NCBI RefSeq assembly: GCF_900142955.1
Contig: NZ_FRCP01000008.1
Span: 1-64,000 of the forward strand
Direction: 5' to 3'
DNA: 64,000 nt
Origin: Anaerosporobacter mobilis DSM 15930
Lineage (GTDB): Bacteria > Bacillota > Clostridia > Lachnospirales > Lachnospiraceae
Positions within the stretch are counted from its first letter, which is position 1. Each line of letters begins with the position of its first letter. Below the pieces are notes generated by a model that saw nothing but the letters and a program-made list of their open reading frames with translations, ran no database searches and was not told the DNA's origin. Shown piece after piece: positions 43,501-52,648 of this stretch. Position numbers and translations under genes: made by a program.

Positions 43501-44177
43501 TTCTCCAACTCCTCTTTGTTATAAATAGGTGCAAAATCATCACTATCTGTACAGAAGAATCCTCCATTGGTTTGAATCATAGATAGAAAACAATTTGCAG
43601 CTTTTGCTTTATGTGCTTCATCCATAGTTACTTCATAAATTACCTTAATCCCATGTTCTTTAACGAATTCCAAATCGCTATCAGAATCAAAAGATTCTAT
43701 CTCACATTCTTGAAAATCAATACTACTTGCTTCTCCAAATTCAATTGAGGCGATTCCTAGTTCTGGCCAAACTTGAATCTCCATTCCCTTTTCCTCAACA
43801 ACTGGTGCAACAATTTGTTTACATGTATATTCTTCTGTTGCCATATAGAATAGATGCATAGTAACCGGTCTTTTAACAGCTACTACCTTGCTGTTTCCTT
43901 TACTACCCTTATCTATCTTCTTTACTCCAATACTCTTAGTTTTTGTCTTTACAGTATTCTTCTTATCAGTCTTCCCAGAAGAAGCCTTTCCAATTCCCGC
44001 TTCTTTTGTGATATAACTATCCCAGTTCGTTAGCGTTTTCCCTTGGGCTGGTTTTCCTTTCTCTGGTTTTCCTTGTACTATTTTTATTTGAGAAGTTTTT
44101 CCTTGCGAACTTTTTCCTTGCCATGTTTTCGCATTTCCTTGTGATGATGATCCTTTTCCTTTATTAAACTGCTTCAT
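43491..44177 (-). CDS. Unrecognised protein with Lys/Gly/Gln repeats
   Basis: A 228-residue cytoplasmic protein with two parts. Residues 1-115 are low-complexity and very basic, built of repeats such as QGKSSQGKTSQ, GKPEKGKPAQGK and KTKSIGVKK. Residues about 118-228 form a compact acidic domain starting MHLFYMATEEYTCKQI. It has no motif I can name. The basic part could bind nucleic acid or ribosome, by inference only. It precedes the M20 gene with a 10-bp overlap, so it is translated with it. GAGAGGA precedes the ATG. Confidence 0.7.
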   Translation of the reverse strand: MKQFNKGKGSSSQGNAKTWQGKSSQGKTSQIKIVQGKPEKGKPAQGKTLTNWDSYITKEAGIGKASSGKTDKKNTVKTKTKSIGVKKIDKGSKGNSKVVAVKRPVTMHLFYMATEEYTCKQIVAPVVEEKGMEIQVWPELGIASIEFGEASSIDFQECEIESFDSDSDLEFVKEHGIKVIYEVTMDEAHKAKAANCFLSMIQTNGGFFCTDSDDFAPIYNKEELEKWK

Positions 44178-44355
44178 AATGAGTAGTATCCTCTCTTTAT
44201 ATCTCTTTTTTCTATAAGTATTCCGATTCTATTTGTTAATAAATAGGTTCCTATAATTAGAAATCTATTCCAACCTCGTAATAATCTATACTTATGATAA
44301 ATATAGCATATTTCTTTCCCATTGCATAGGCATGGCTTTATAAACAACAGAATTA

Positions 44356-45609
44356 TTATTTGTTTACCACCTTAACAATTTTATTCTTTCCTACTGCTAT
44401 TATAAAGCCTTCCTCTTGCATGCTATAAGTAAGCTCAGAGAATCTCTCCCCATCTATCTTAACTGCATTCTGTGTTAATAGTCTGCGTGCCTCACTCTTA
44501 CTCTTAGCAAAACCCACATTGCAGATTAACATCGGTAAATCAATTTCCCCATTATCCATAAGCTCTGGTCGTTCAAGAGATTGATTGATCACATATTCCT
44601 TAATATTGTCAGGCACTTCTCTTTGTTGGTACATCACTTGGAAATGTCTCTCCGCCGCTTCAGCTTTATCAATACCATGGTACAGGCTTGTTATTTCGCA
44701 AGCTAAGCTCATCTTGATGTCCCTAGGATTTACTTCTCCACTTTCTAGCTCTCTTTTGTAAACTTCCACCTCATCTGGGTGAATATCCGTTACTAATTCG
44801 AAGTAACGAATAATTAAGTTATCTGGAATTGTCATCACTTTACGGTAGATGACATCTGGGTCTTCATCAATTCCAATGTAATTGCCAAGACTCTTACTCA
44901 TCTTGTTAACTCCATCTACTCCTTCAAGAATTGGCACAAACATAGCGATCTGACTCTCTAAACCATAATCCTTTTGTAACGATCTTCCCATTAATATATT
45001 AAAGGTTTGATCTGTTCCTCCAAGTTCAATATCTGCTCCTATATGAACGGAATCGTATGCCTGCATAAGCGGATAAAAGAATTCATGTAAACCAATTGCT
45101 TGCTGATTCTTATAACGATTCGAAAAATCGTCTCTCTCTAGAATTCTTGCTACAGTAACCTTACCTGCTAACAAGATTACATCTTCAAAATCTAACTTCT
45201 TAAGCCATTCACTATTAAACCGAACCTCTGTCTTCTCTGGATCAAGAACCTTCATAATCTGATCTTCATATGTTCTAGCGTTAATTAAGACTTCTTCTTT
45301 CGTCATTTGATTTCTAACTTTACTTCTTCCCGTAGGATCCCCAATTCTACCAGTAAAATCCCCAATAATAATAACTGCGTGATGCCCTAGGTCTTGCAAT
45401 TGTTTGATTTTACGAAGTACCACCGTATGACCAAGATGAATATCTGGTGCAGATGGATCTAAGCCTAATTTTACTACAAGTGGTTTTTGTTCATCATAAC
45501 TTCTCTTTAACTTGCTTAGCAGATCCTCTTCGTTAATTAGTTCGAATAACCCCTTTTTAATAATCTTCAATTGTTCCTCAGGTTGTTTGGTAATTAATTT
45601 GTTTGTCAT
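44356..45609 (-). CDS. tyrS: Tyrosyl-tRNA synthetase
   Basis: A 417-residue class I synthetase. The HIGH motif appears as HLGH (58-61) and the KMSKS motif as KMSKS (236-240). A C-terminal S4 domain (about 350-417, LICNVGFAKSKSEARRLL in part) binds tRNA. The LDPSAPDIHLGH form is that of the TyrRS-Z/TyrZ type. The ATG at 45609 follows GGGAG by 6 nt; six upstream codons are dropped. Expression is controlled by a T-box leader that reads uncharged tRNA-Tyr, encoded at 517-598. Confidence 0.97.
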   Translation of the reverse strand: MTNKLITKQPEEQLKIIKKGLFELINEEDLLSKLKRSYDEQKPLVVKLGLDPSAPDIHLGHTVVLRKIKQLQDLGHHAVIIIGDFTGRIGDPTGRSKVRNQMTKEEVLINARTYEDQIMKVLDPEKTEVRFNSEWLKKLDFEDVILLAGKVTVARILERDDFSNRYKNQQAIGLHEFFYPLMQAYDSVHIGADIELGGTDQTFNILMGRSLQKDYGLESQIAMFVPILEGVDGVNKMSKSLGNYIGIDEDPDVIYRKVMTIPDNLIIRYFELVTDIHPDEVEVYKRELESGEVNPRDIKMSLACEITSLYHGIDKAEAAERHFQVMYQQREVPDNIKEYVINQSLERPELMDNGEIDLPMLICNVGFAKSKSEARRLLTQNAVKIDGERFSELTYSMQEEGFIIAVGKNKIVKVVNK

Positions 45610-45671
45610 AGAAATCTCCCTTTCCAAGACATTGCATCAAGAGTTTAGTGATAACCGCGATTTCCTATCAA

Positions 45672-46038
45672 TAAAAAAAGCTCTCGTCCTTTGTGTTATA
45701 TACGCTGCGTATATATACACAAAGGACGAGAGCATCTATTCTCACGTGTTACCACCTTTATTCACCATAGTATTACTACTTCGGTCTCATCAGGTACGCC
45801 ATCTCATCTACATACTTTCGAATAATGGATTATACCCTATCAATATAACGGTTGCACCCGTCACAGCCTACTACATACTTAGTATGATTCAGTGTGAAAC
45901 TCCGAGATGTATTTCAAGACTTTCTTTTTGCACCTCTCATCAACCGGTAGCTTTCTGTTAAAAGAACGATTCTCTACTTCTTCTCTTCAATGTCTTTCTA
46001 TCAATATAATTTTTCAAGTAATTTTGTATCACTTGTTT
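45672..46038 (-). promoter_or_regulatory. T-box riboswitch leader of tyrS
   Basis: On the minus strand the T-box sequence AGGTGGTAACACG (plus 45744-45756) precedes an intrinsic terminator with a 17-bp perfect stem (GCTCTCGTCCTTTGTGT) and seven T residues (45672-45733). Further 5' is the family segment GTAGTAGGCTGTGACGGGTG of stem II/III. Upstream of that, near 45869-45890, TAC and TAT triplets are candidate Tyr specifiers; I cannot decide between them. Uncharged tRNA-Tyr should form the antiterminator and switch tyrS on. Confidence 0.9.
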
Positions 46039-46044
46039 CAAACA

Positions 46045-46073
46045 ATATTATATCAGTTCCTTCAACATGTCAA
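46045..46073 (-). promoter_or_regulatory. Promoter of tyrS
   Basis: On the minus strand TTGACA (46068-46073) is followed after 17 bp by TAATAT (46045-46050), or after 15 bp by TATAAT. It lies directly upstream of the T-box leader, which would start at about 46038. Confidence 0.65.
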
Positions 46074-46212
46074 CCCTTAATTCTGAAATTACTTATGTAT
46101 TTATTTACATAATTTTTAGATTCTTCTTATTTTATTATCTTGTCAGTTATGATACACTAGTAACAATGAACGATTACGTTAATTTATTGTAACAAACATA
46201 CAGAAAAGAGGA

Positions 46213-46953
46213 ATGACATTGGCGAAAGAGACAAAATTAGATGATTCTGCTGGAATCTATGCTAAAAGAACGAAACAGACGGAACGAGAGAAGTTAGGTG
46301 ATATGACCTTCAAAGAGAAAGTCGCTTATTTTAACATGTACTATTTAAAAAAAGTTATTATTAGTGTTTGTATTGCAGGCATATTGGGCTATCTAATCTA
46401 CCAAACAGTAGCACCTAGACCAGATGAATTATTAAATATAGCAGTAGTGAATGATTATTTTGAACAAGAAAAATTAAACGATTTCTTAAGTGATCTAAAT
46501 ACTCATTTTGAAGTAGAACCAGGCAAAGAAAAAATCACGTTTGATTATAGTTATTATATATCTAATGAGGATATGTCCCAAAACTCAATAAGTTCTATTC
46601 AGAAGATATCAACTTATGTCTCAGCAAAACAGATTGATGTTATTATATCTGATGAAGCATATTTTAAGACATTAACAGAAGATGGTTTCCTTATTAGCTT
46701 ATCGGATTTACTTCCAGCTGATATGTATACAGAATTAGCTGATAAATATTATACAGGGGCAATCAAAGATGAAGACTTAAAAGGAAATGTATCCTCCGGC
46801 CCACTAGCTCCATATGGTATCTACATTGATGATAGCAAGCTCTATAAATCTAGTGGTTCCGCTATAGAAAAACCTATTCTCGGAGTAGTTAGCAATTCAC
46901 CAAATAAAGAAAACACAATAGAATTAATCAAATACCTGTTAGGATTAGAATAA
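46213..46953 (+). CDS. Unrecognised membrane-anchored protein
   Basis: A 246-residue plus-strand protein with a charged N-terminus (1-45), one membrane helix (about 46-64, IISVCIAGILGYLIYQ) and an extracytoplasmic domain. That domain (about 75-246) has alternating beta and alpha segments and the end VVSNSPNKENTIELIKYLLG, which resembles the end of periplasmic-binding proteins; this is inference. The start is uncertain: the ATG at 46213 is almost on top of AGAGGA, so the TTG at 46219 (7 nt spacing) may be the real one. It is monocistronic and lies divergently from tyrS. Confidence 0.7.
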   Translation: MTLAKETKLDDSAGIYAKRTKQTEREKLGDMTFKEKVAYFNMYYLKKVIISVCIAGILGYLIYQTVAPRPDELLNIAVVNDYFEQEKLNDFLSDLNTHFEVEPGKEKITFDYSYYISNEDMSQNSISSIQKISTYVSAKQIDVIISDEAYFKTLTEDGFLISLSDLLPADMYTELADKYYTGAIKDEDLKGNVSSGPLAPYGIYIDDSKLYKSSGSAIEKPILGVVSNSPNKENTIELIKYLLGLE

Positions 46954-46961
46954 AACAAGAG

Positions 46962-47119
46962 GCTGATATAACATTTATAAATGTATATCAGCGCATATTT
47001 TTCAAACGAAATGCTTTTACACAACATCAAAAAACAATCTTCACGAATCATCTGTCCAGATGTATACACTACGTGTCTACTCTTGTCAGACAATTTGTTG
47101 AAGATTGTTTTTATGTTGC
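46962..47119. terminator. Convergent terminator region with two inverted repeats
   Basis: GCTGATATA...TATATCAGC (46962-46991) follows the plus-strand gene. Next, AACATCAAAAAACAATCTTC (47023-47042) pairs with GAAGATTGTTTTTATGTTG (about 47100-47118) around a 58-nt loop, between convergent genes. The arm AAAAAACAATCTT also forms the convergent terminator at 50412. Confidence 0.7.
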
Positions 47120-47141
47120 ATTTCTATGCATTCTATCTAAA

Positions 47142-48227
47142 TTATTTTGCTGTAATATATCCTTGTGCTTTTAATAATTCTGCGATTAATACTGCACCAC
47201 CTGCCGCTCCACGTACAGTATTGTGTGATAAGCCAACAAATTTGTAATCATATACGGTATCTTCTCTTAAGCGACCAATTGATACACCCATGCCGTTTTC
47301 ATAATCAACATCCATTTTAATTTGAGGTCTGTTTTCTTCTTCACAGTATTGAATGAATTGTTTTGGTGCACTTGGAAGTTCTAATTCTTGAGGAAGTCCT
47401 TTGAAGTTTCTCCAAGCTTCAATCATCTGATCCTTCGTTGGTTTCTTATCAAAACTAACAAATACAGCTGCTGTATGACCGTTCAAAACTGGTACACGGA
47501 TACATTGTGTTGTAATAACTGGGCCAGCTGCTTTCACGATTTTGCCATCTTCAACTTTACCCCAGATTCTAAGAGGTTCTTGTTCACTCTTCTCTTCTTC
47601 ACCGCCGATGAAAGGAATAATATTCTCAACCATCTCTGGCCAATCTTTGAATGTTTTACCTGCACCAGAGATTGCTTGGTAAGTTGTTGCAACAACAACT
47701 TTTGGTCCAAATTCTTTTAAAGCGTGTAATGCTGGCGTATAGCTTTGAATCGAACAGTTCGGTTTAACAACGATAAAACCTTTTGTTGTTCCCAAACGTT
47801 TCCTTTGATCAGTAATGACTTCTAAATGCTCTGGGTTTAATTCTGGAACTACCATTGGTACATCTGGAGTCCATCTATGTGCACTGTTGTTTGATACAAC
47901 TGGGGTTTCCGTTTTCGCATATGCTTCTTCAATTGCTTTGATTTCATCTTTCGTCATATCAACAGCACTGAATACAAAATCTACTTTACTAGATACTTCT
48001 TCAACTTCATTAACATTTAAAACTACTAATTTCTTAACTGCTTCAGGCATAGGTGTTGTCATTTTCCAACGATCACCTACAGCTTCTTCATAAGACTTTC
48101 CTGCACTTCTTGGGCTAGCTGCTACTGCAACTACTTCAAACCAAGGATGATTCTCTAATAAAGAGATAAAACGTTGACCTACCATACCCGTTGCACCAAG
48201 AATACCTACTCGTAATTTACTACTCAT
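47142..48227 (-). CDS. asd: Aspartate-semialdehyde dehydrogenase
   Basis: A 361-residue enzyme that reduces aspartyl phosphate to aspartate semialdehyde, for lysine, diaminopimelate, threonine and methionine. The NADP motif is GILGATGMVGQR, and the catalytic Cys is in KPNCSIQ (near 158). It belongs to the longer archaeal/fungal-type branch (about 350-370) and not the E. coli type. Two ATGs in a row are possible; the second (48227) lies 7 nt after GGAGG and is preferred. It is a single gene with convergent neighbour upstream in the window. Confidence 0.95.
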   Translation of the reverse strand: MSSKLRVGILGATGMVGQRFISLLENHPWFEVVAVAASPRSAGKSYEEAVGDRWKMTTPMPEAVKKLVVLNVNEVEEVSSKVDFVFSAVDMTKDEIKAIEEAYAKTETPVVSNNSAHRWTPDVPMVVPELNPEHLEVITDQRKRLGTTKGFIVVKPNCSIQSYTPALHALKEFGPKVVVATTYQAISGAGKTFKDWPEMVENIIPFIGGEEEKSEQEPLRIWGKVEDGKIVKAAGPVITTQCIRVPVLNGHTAAVFVSFDKKPTKDQMIEAWRNFKGLPQELELPSAPKQFIQYCEEENRPQIKMDVDYENGMGVSIGRLREDTVYDYKFVGLSHNTVRGAAGGAVLIAELLKAQGYITAK

Positions 48228-48475
48228 CATAAACCCTCCATCTTTTTATGTACTGACACTTTAACCGTTTAGGGACGCATTTGTCTTTCCACTACGTACA
48301 TTTGTCTTTTCTATAAGTATAGTACACTGTTTTGCATAAAAATGCAACCATTTTTTCTATTCCACACTTTTTTTCGTTACTTTGTTGAATTGTCCAATTA
48401 GTTTTCTTCTTTATTTGGTAATATTTTATTTGTCGACCCGAATCCTTCAACTACACCAAATTATATCATTATAAT
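48228..48475. other. Non-coding gap upstream of asd
   Basis: AT-rich sequence without a gene. Two direct copies of CATTTGTCTTT lie at about 48270 and 48298 in the presumed asd promoter region. I see no riboswitch-like structure (a lysine riboswitch could be expected here but is not evident). Confidence 0.4.
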
Positions 48476-48549
48476 ACAAAAACCACCATACAAGATTCTC
48501 TGCTGTATACATCTATCTGTATAACAGGTCATAATCATATATGGTAGTT
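48476..48549 (-). terminator. Terminator of the zinc-ribbon protein gene
   Basis: AACTACCATA and TATGGTGGTT pair on the minus strand and are followed by TTTG; an inner CTGTTATAC/GTATACAG stem sits in the loop. Confidence 0.6.
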
Positions 48550-48594
48550 GCTCCTATTTACTATATAATTCATTCGTCCATTTATCTATAAAGA

Positions 48595-48897
48595 TTACTC
48601 CTTTAGATTTATCTTATTCTTCGTATCTACAATTTGTACACGATCTTCTCTTACAAATTGCATAATAACCTTCAAACTAACTCCCGTTACTTGTGATACC
48701 TCAAAAACAGTTGTATTGGCATGAGATTGAATATATTCCTTAACCTTACTATAATCATCTTTATCTTTATCAATGCATTCTGGACAAAGGGATGGACCTC
48801 CATAAGTATAGGTTAATAACTTATGACATCTTTGGCAAGTTCTTATTGTTGGAATATTATTTGGTGATGTAGCATTCAACAAAGTCACCCCTTTCAT
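48595..48897 (-). CDS. Small zinc-ribbon / HTH protein (YvyF-like)
   Basis: A protein of up to 100 residues. The N-terminal half has a zinc ribbon with CQRC (21-24) and CPEC (38-41), and the C-terminal half has a helix-turn-helix (TTVFEVSQVTGVSLKVIMQF). This layout resembles the flagellar-region protein YvyF/TIGR03826 of Firmicutes, though there are no flagellar genes in the window. The start is uncertain: AAAGGGG lies inside the open frame, so TTG at 48882 or 48879 is the likely true start (about 94-95 residues). Confidence 0.7.
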   Translation of the reverse strand: MKGVTLLNATSPNNIPTIRTCQRCHKLLTYTYGGPSLCPECIDKDKDDYSKVKEYIQSHANTTVFEVSQVTGVSLKVIMQFVREDRVQIVDTKNKINLKE

Positions 48898-49148
48898 CTC
48901 TTATATAACTGGCGCAATCATAACTCATGAAATCTTTAAGATACTACTTACTTCTTACATATTCTAATATTATGCAGCAATTTTATATAATTTGCAATAG
49001 TTCCAAGAGCTTAGTCAGCACTTGTTAAATTATTATTGATAGCTACTATTAATTTAGTAACTAAATTAATTTGATTGTATTGAAAAGACTTTGTCTTTCT
49101 GCTATTATAGGTCTGCTTATAGAATATTTCAGGAGGTTTTTGAACATT

Positions 49149-50387
49149 ATGTCGTTAAAGATAAATTGTCTCATCGCACAATCTGGAGGACCAACTACAG
49201 CTATAAACTCCAGTCTTGCAGGTGTGATTCATCAAGCTTTACAATCTACAAACGTTGATAAAATATATGGTTCCTTAAATGGTATACAGGGGGTTTTAAA
49301 AGATGACCTTATCGATTTAACGGAAACTTTTCATATAGATTCCAATAATCTATCAACTCTAATCAATACGCCATCTATGTTTCTTGGCTCTTGCAGATAT
49401 AAATTATCAGATCCACTTGTTGATGATTCTGATTATCGTACAATCTTTCAACTATTCTCTAATTATAATATAAAATATTTCTTCTATATTGGTGGAAATG
49501 ACTCCATGGATACCGTCAACAAATTATCTTCCTTTGCATTAAAACATAATATTGATGTTAGAGTTATTGGTATTCCTAAAACAATCGATAATGACCTTAC
49601 TTGTATTGATCATACCCCCGGTTTTGGGTCCGCTGCCAAATACATTGCGTCTTCTATTCTTGAGATTTCACATGACGCTTATATCTATGACACCAAAAGC
49701 GTATCCATCGTAGAAATTATGGGAAGAAATGCTGGTTGGCTAACTGCCGCTTCTGCTCTTGCAAGAACGGGTTACAGTGATGCACCACATCTCATCTATC
49801 TGCCCGAACACCCTTTCTCAACTGCCTCCTTCGTTAATGACGTTCGTGAACAATTACAAAAACGCAATCATGTAATTATCGCTGTATCAGAAGGTATTAA
49901 AGATCCTGCTGGCAAATATATCTCGGCAAACTCAACAGGTACTGATCAGTTTGGGCATGTTATGTTAAGCGGGACTGGTAAATACCTCGAAAACCTTATT
50001 AAGAACACAATCAACTGTAAAGTACGTTCCATCGAATTAAATGTATTGCAGCGTTGTGCTTCTCATATATCTTCTAGAACAGATCTTGACGAAGCATACG
50101 AACTTGGTAAAAAAGCTTTTAATCTTGCCGATCAAGGAGAAACTGCAAAGATGGCTACCTTAACTCGTACAAGCAATATACCTTATACAGTTACTTATGG
50201 TAGCACAAATGTTTCTAATGTAGCTAATGTAGAAAAATGTGTTCCTCGTGAATGGATTACCGTGTCTGGCAATGATGTTACCAAAGAATTGGTTGATTAT
50301 ATCTATCCATTAATCCAAGGAGAAGTTCCATTAACTTATCATAATGGTATTCCCGCTTACCTTTCTGTAGATCATCTATTTCGATAA
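49149..50387 (+). CDS. PPi-dependent phosphofructokinase
   Basis: A 412-residue plus-strand enzyme related to pfkA. The motif is GGNDS (115-119) instead of the ATP-type GGDGS, and PKTIDND (143-149) has Lys in the position that favours pyrophosphate as phosphate donor, so it is read as the reversible PPi type. The ATG at 49149 is preceded by AGGAGG but 12 nt away, which is long; no better start is in frame. In clostridia such enzymes work alongside ATP-PFK in glycolysis or the pentose pathway. It has its own bidirectional terminator. Confidence 0.9.
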   Translation: MSLKINCLIAQSGGPTTAINSSLAGVIHQALQSTNVDKIYGSLNGIQGVLKDDLIDLTETFHIDSNNLSTLINTPSMFLGSCRYKLSDPLVDDSDYRTIFQLFSNYNIKYFFYIGGNDSMDTVNKLSSFALKHNIDVRVIGIPKTIDNDLTCIDHTPGFGSAAKYIASSILEISHDAYIYDTKSVSIVEIMGRNAGWLTAASALARTGYSDAPHLIYLPEHPFSTASFVNDVREQLQKRNHVIIAVSEGIKDPAGKYISANSTGTDQFGHVMLSGTGKYLENLIKNTINCKVRSIELNVLQRCASHISSRTDLDEAYELGKKAFNLADQGETAKMATLTRTSNIPYTVTYGSTNVSNVANVEKCVPREWITVSGNDVTKELVDYIYPLIQGEVPLTYHNGIPAYLSVDHLFR

Positions 50388-50411
50388 AAGTATAGCAATG
50401 AACTGTAACAT

Positions 50412-50496
50412 AAAAAAACAATCTTGAGAGTTTGTATGTCAGCGGCAGATATGAATTATACGCCCGTTGACATTCAAAATTTCAAGATTGTTTTTT
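50412..50496. terminator. Bidirectional terminator between PPi-PFK and dusB
   Basis: AAAAAAACAATCTTGA (50412-50427) pairs with TCAAGATTGTTTTTT around a 54-nt loop. It ends exactly at the stop codon of dusB and serves two convergent genes. Its arm matches the one at 47031. Confidence 0.8.
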
Positions 50497-51471
50497 CTAT
50501 TCTTCTATCATACTCTTATATTGCATCATTAAAGATTCTAGTTCTTCTAAACTTGCAATCTCATTAACAGCATTACGTAATTTAGCCGATTTTGGATACC
50601 CTGTTGTGTACCATGCAACATGCTTACGCATCTCTCGAATACCAACGTATTCTCCTTTGAACTTAATCTGCAATTTGGCATGTCTTAGTATCATTTCAAT
50701 AACCTCATCTACGTGTGGCTTTTCTGGAATAATTCCAGTAGCAAAATACTCTTTGATCTGAGAGAATAACCATGGGTTTCCTTGAATACCTCTTCCAATC
50801 ATAATACCATCACAACCAGTTTCTTCTGTGATTCTCTTTGCATCTTCTACTGTCACTACATCTCCATTCCCTATAACAGGTATAGAAACTGCTTCCTTAA
50901 CTTGTCTGATAATCTCCCAATTAGCCTTACCACTATAGTATTGAGCTCTTGTACGTCCATGCACAGCTACTGCTGCCGCACCATTTTCTTCAATGATCTT
51001 TGCAATCTCAACAGCATTTATGCAGGTCTCATCAAACCCTGTTCGGATTTTTACCGTAAGTGGCTTTTTTATAGCACGTGAAACTTTATAAACAATTTCA
51101 CCCACTAGCTTAGGATCCTTTAACAGTGCTGAACCCTCACCATTGTTTACAACTTTCGGTACTGGACACCCCATATTAATATCCAAGATATCAAAATTAC
51201 GATGTTCAATTCGTTTGGCCATCTCACTTAAGATATCTGGATCAGCACCAAACAATTGTAGTGATACTGGGCGTTCCTCTTCCTTCACTTCAAGAAGGAT
51301 CTCTGTATTCTTGTTGTTGTACATAATTCCCTTGGCACTTACCATCTCTGTGTAGATTAAGTCAGCTCCTTGTTCCTTACATAGCAAACGAAATGGCAGG
51401 TCAGTTACTCCTGCCATTGGTCCTACTATTAAATTTCCACCAATATTAACATTTCCTATTTGTAAATTCAT
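50497..51471 (-). CDS. dusB: tRNA-dihydrouridine synthase (DusB type)
   Basis: A 324-residue flavoenzyme that reduces uridine in the tRNA D-loop. The TIM barrel begins VGPMAGVTDLPFR, the catalytic Cys is in DINMGCPVPKVV (near 100), and FMN-binding segments KIRTGFDE, VHGRTRAQYYSG and GNGDV follow. The C-terminal helical domain binds tRNA. It lies 28 bp downstream of coaX and is probably co-transcribed with it. Confidence 0.95.
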   Translation of the reverse strand: MNLQIGNVNIGGNLIVGPMAGVTDLPFRLLCKEQGADLIYTEMVSAKGIMYNNKNTEILLEVKEEERPVSLQLFGADPDILSEMAKRIEHRNFDILDINMGCPVPKVVNNGEGSALLKDPKLVGEIVYKVSRAIKKPLTVKIRTGFDETCINAVEIAKIIEENGAAAVAVHGRTRAQYYSGKANWEIIRQVKEAVSIPVIGNGDVVTVEDAKRITEETGCDGIMIGRGIQGNPWLFSQIKEYFATGIIPEKPHVDEVIEMILRHAKLQIKFKGEYVGIREMRKHVAWYTTGYPKSAKLRNAVNEIASLEELESLMMQYKSMIEE

Positions 51472-51499
51472 AACACGTTCCGTGCCTTTCTAAATAGCT

Positions 51500-52279
51500 C
51501 TAATTCTTTCTACTTCTACACTTTTCATAGATCAATCGTAGTCCATTCATAGTAAGAGCTGAATCATATATATGAATCTCCTCCGTTGCATCAGCAATAA
51601 TCTTACCTAACCCTCCTGTTGCAACTACCTTGATATCCTTAATTCCACTTTCTTCTTTCATCTTCTTAATGATATATTCCGTCTGTCCAATATATCCATA
51701 TACAAGCCCCGCTTGCATACTTGTGACCGTATCCTTAGCTAAGATAGAATCCGGTTTCTTAATCTCAACCTCTGGAAGCGCTGCCGTATCAGACCACAAC
51801 GCATTAGCACAGATACGAATACCTGGACTCGTGAGACCTGCAACGAAAGAACCATCTTCTAAGATTAAATCATAAGTGGTCGCTGTTCCAAAATCAATTA
51901 CTATTAATGGTCCACCATAGGTCTCATATGCCGCTACTAAATCAACAATTCGATCAGGACCTACTTCTCTAGGATTTGCAGTCGCAATTTTAATCCCTGT
52001 CTTCGTTCCTGCTCCAACTATAATTGGAGTTACATTCAGATATTTGATAATACCATTCTTAAAAGAGTGCATAATATTAGGCACAACAGAAGATATAATA
52101 ACAGCCTCAATATTCTCAGGTTGTATATCTCTTGTAAGTATTAATTCTCGTATAAATATTCCATATTCATCGGAGGTACGAGCAATCTTAGTCGTCATTC
52201 GGAATGTTCCAATTAACTCCTTTTCCTTGAATATGCCTAATGTTATATTCGTATTCCCTACATCTACTACAAGTAACAT
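51500..52279 (-). CDS. coaX: Type III pantothenate kinase
   Basis: A 259-residue kinase for the first step of CoA synthesis. It has the ASKHA-type N-terminal phosphate motif DVGNTNITLG, the second motif GPDRIVD and the Asp of DFGTATT (about 126-132). The ribosome site AGGAAGGA precedes the ATG. The coaX-dusB pair is common in clostridia. This enzyme is resistant to feedback by CoA in known members. Confidence 0.95.
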   Translation of the reverse strand: MLLVVDVGNTNITLGIFKEKELIGTFRMTTKIARTSDEYGIFIRELILTRDIQPENIEAVIISSVVPNIMHSFKNGIIKYLNVTPIIVGAGTKTGIKIATANPREVGPDRIVDLVAAYETYGGPLIVIDFGTATTYDLILEDGSFVAGLTSPGIRICANALWSDTAALPEVEIKKPDSILAKDTVTSMQAGLVYGYIGQTEYIIKKMKEESGIKDIKVVATGGLGKIIADATEEIHIYDSALTMNGLRLIYEKCRSRKN

Positions 52280-52315
52280 ATCTTTTATCCTTCCTAGGTC
52301 AATAACAATATTGAA

Positions 52316-52621
52316 CTATAATTCGTAATCAACACAAGCACGGCTTAGCTTTACCCTACCTATAAACGCTCCCACTTTTAAATGTTCTGGATGCATTGCA
52401 TAACGATTCAAATCAACAAAGGAATCAAAATCGCAAGTAAGACATAATGTATAATTCGTACTATCTGCATCTGAGTCGTTAATCCCTACTTCCATGCGAC
52501 GAATAAAATCCAACTTCTGCGTTAGCTCCAATAACTGATTTTTTGCAATAACTGCATTCTCAATTGCTGTTTTTCCTTCCGCTTCTTTTGCAAATTCAAA
52601 CATTACAATATGTCTAACCAT
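52316..52621 (-). CDS. Dabb-family (stress-responsive alpha/beta barrel) protein
   Basis: A 101-residue protein with the Dabb ferredoxin-like fold signature: MVRHIVMFEF at the start and the end segment YAMHPEHLKVGAFI. Family members form dimers and have varied or unknown functions. The ribosome site GAAGGGA precedes the ATG. It lies 37 bp before coaX. Confidence 0.85.
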   Translation of the reverse strand: MVRHIVMFEFAKEAEGKTAIENAVIAKNQLLELTQKLDFIRRMEVGINDSDADSTNYTLCLTCDFDSFVDLNRYAMHPEHLKVGAFIGRVKLSRACVDYEL

Positions 52622-52648
52622 GCCAATTCATCCCTTCTATTGCTTCAT

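Noticed and set aside
48228..48594. Lysine riboswitch upstream of asd
   Set aside because: I looked for the expected long leader with conserved lysine-box elements and found none.
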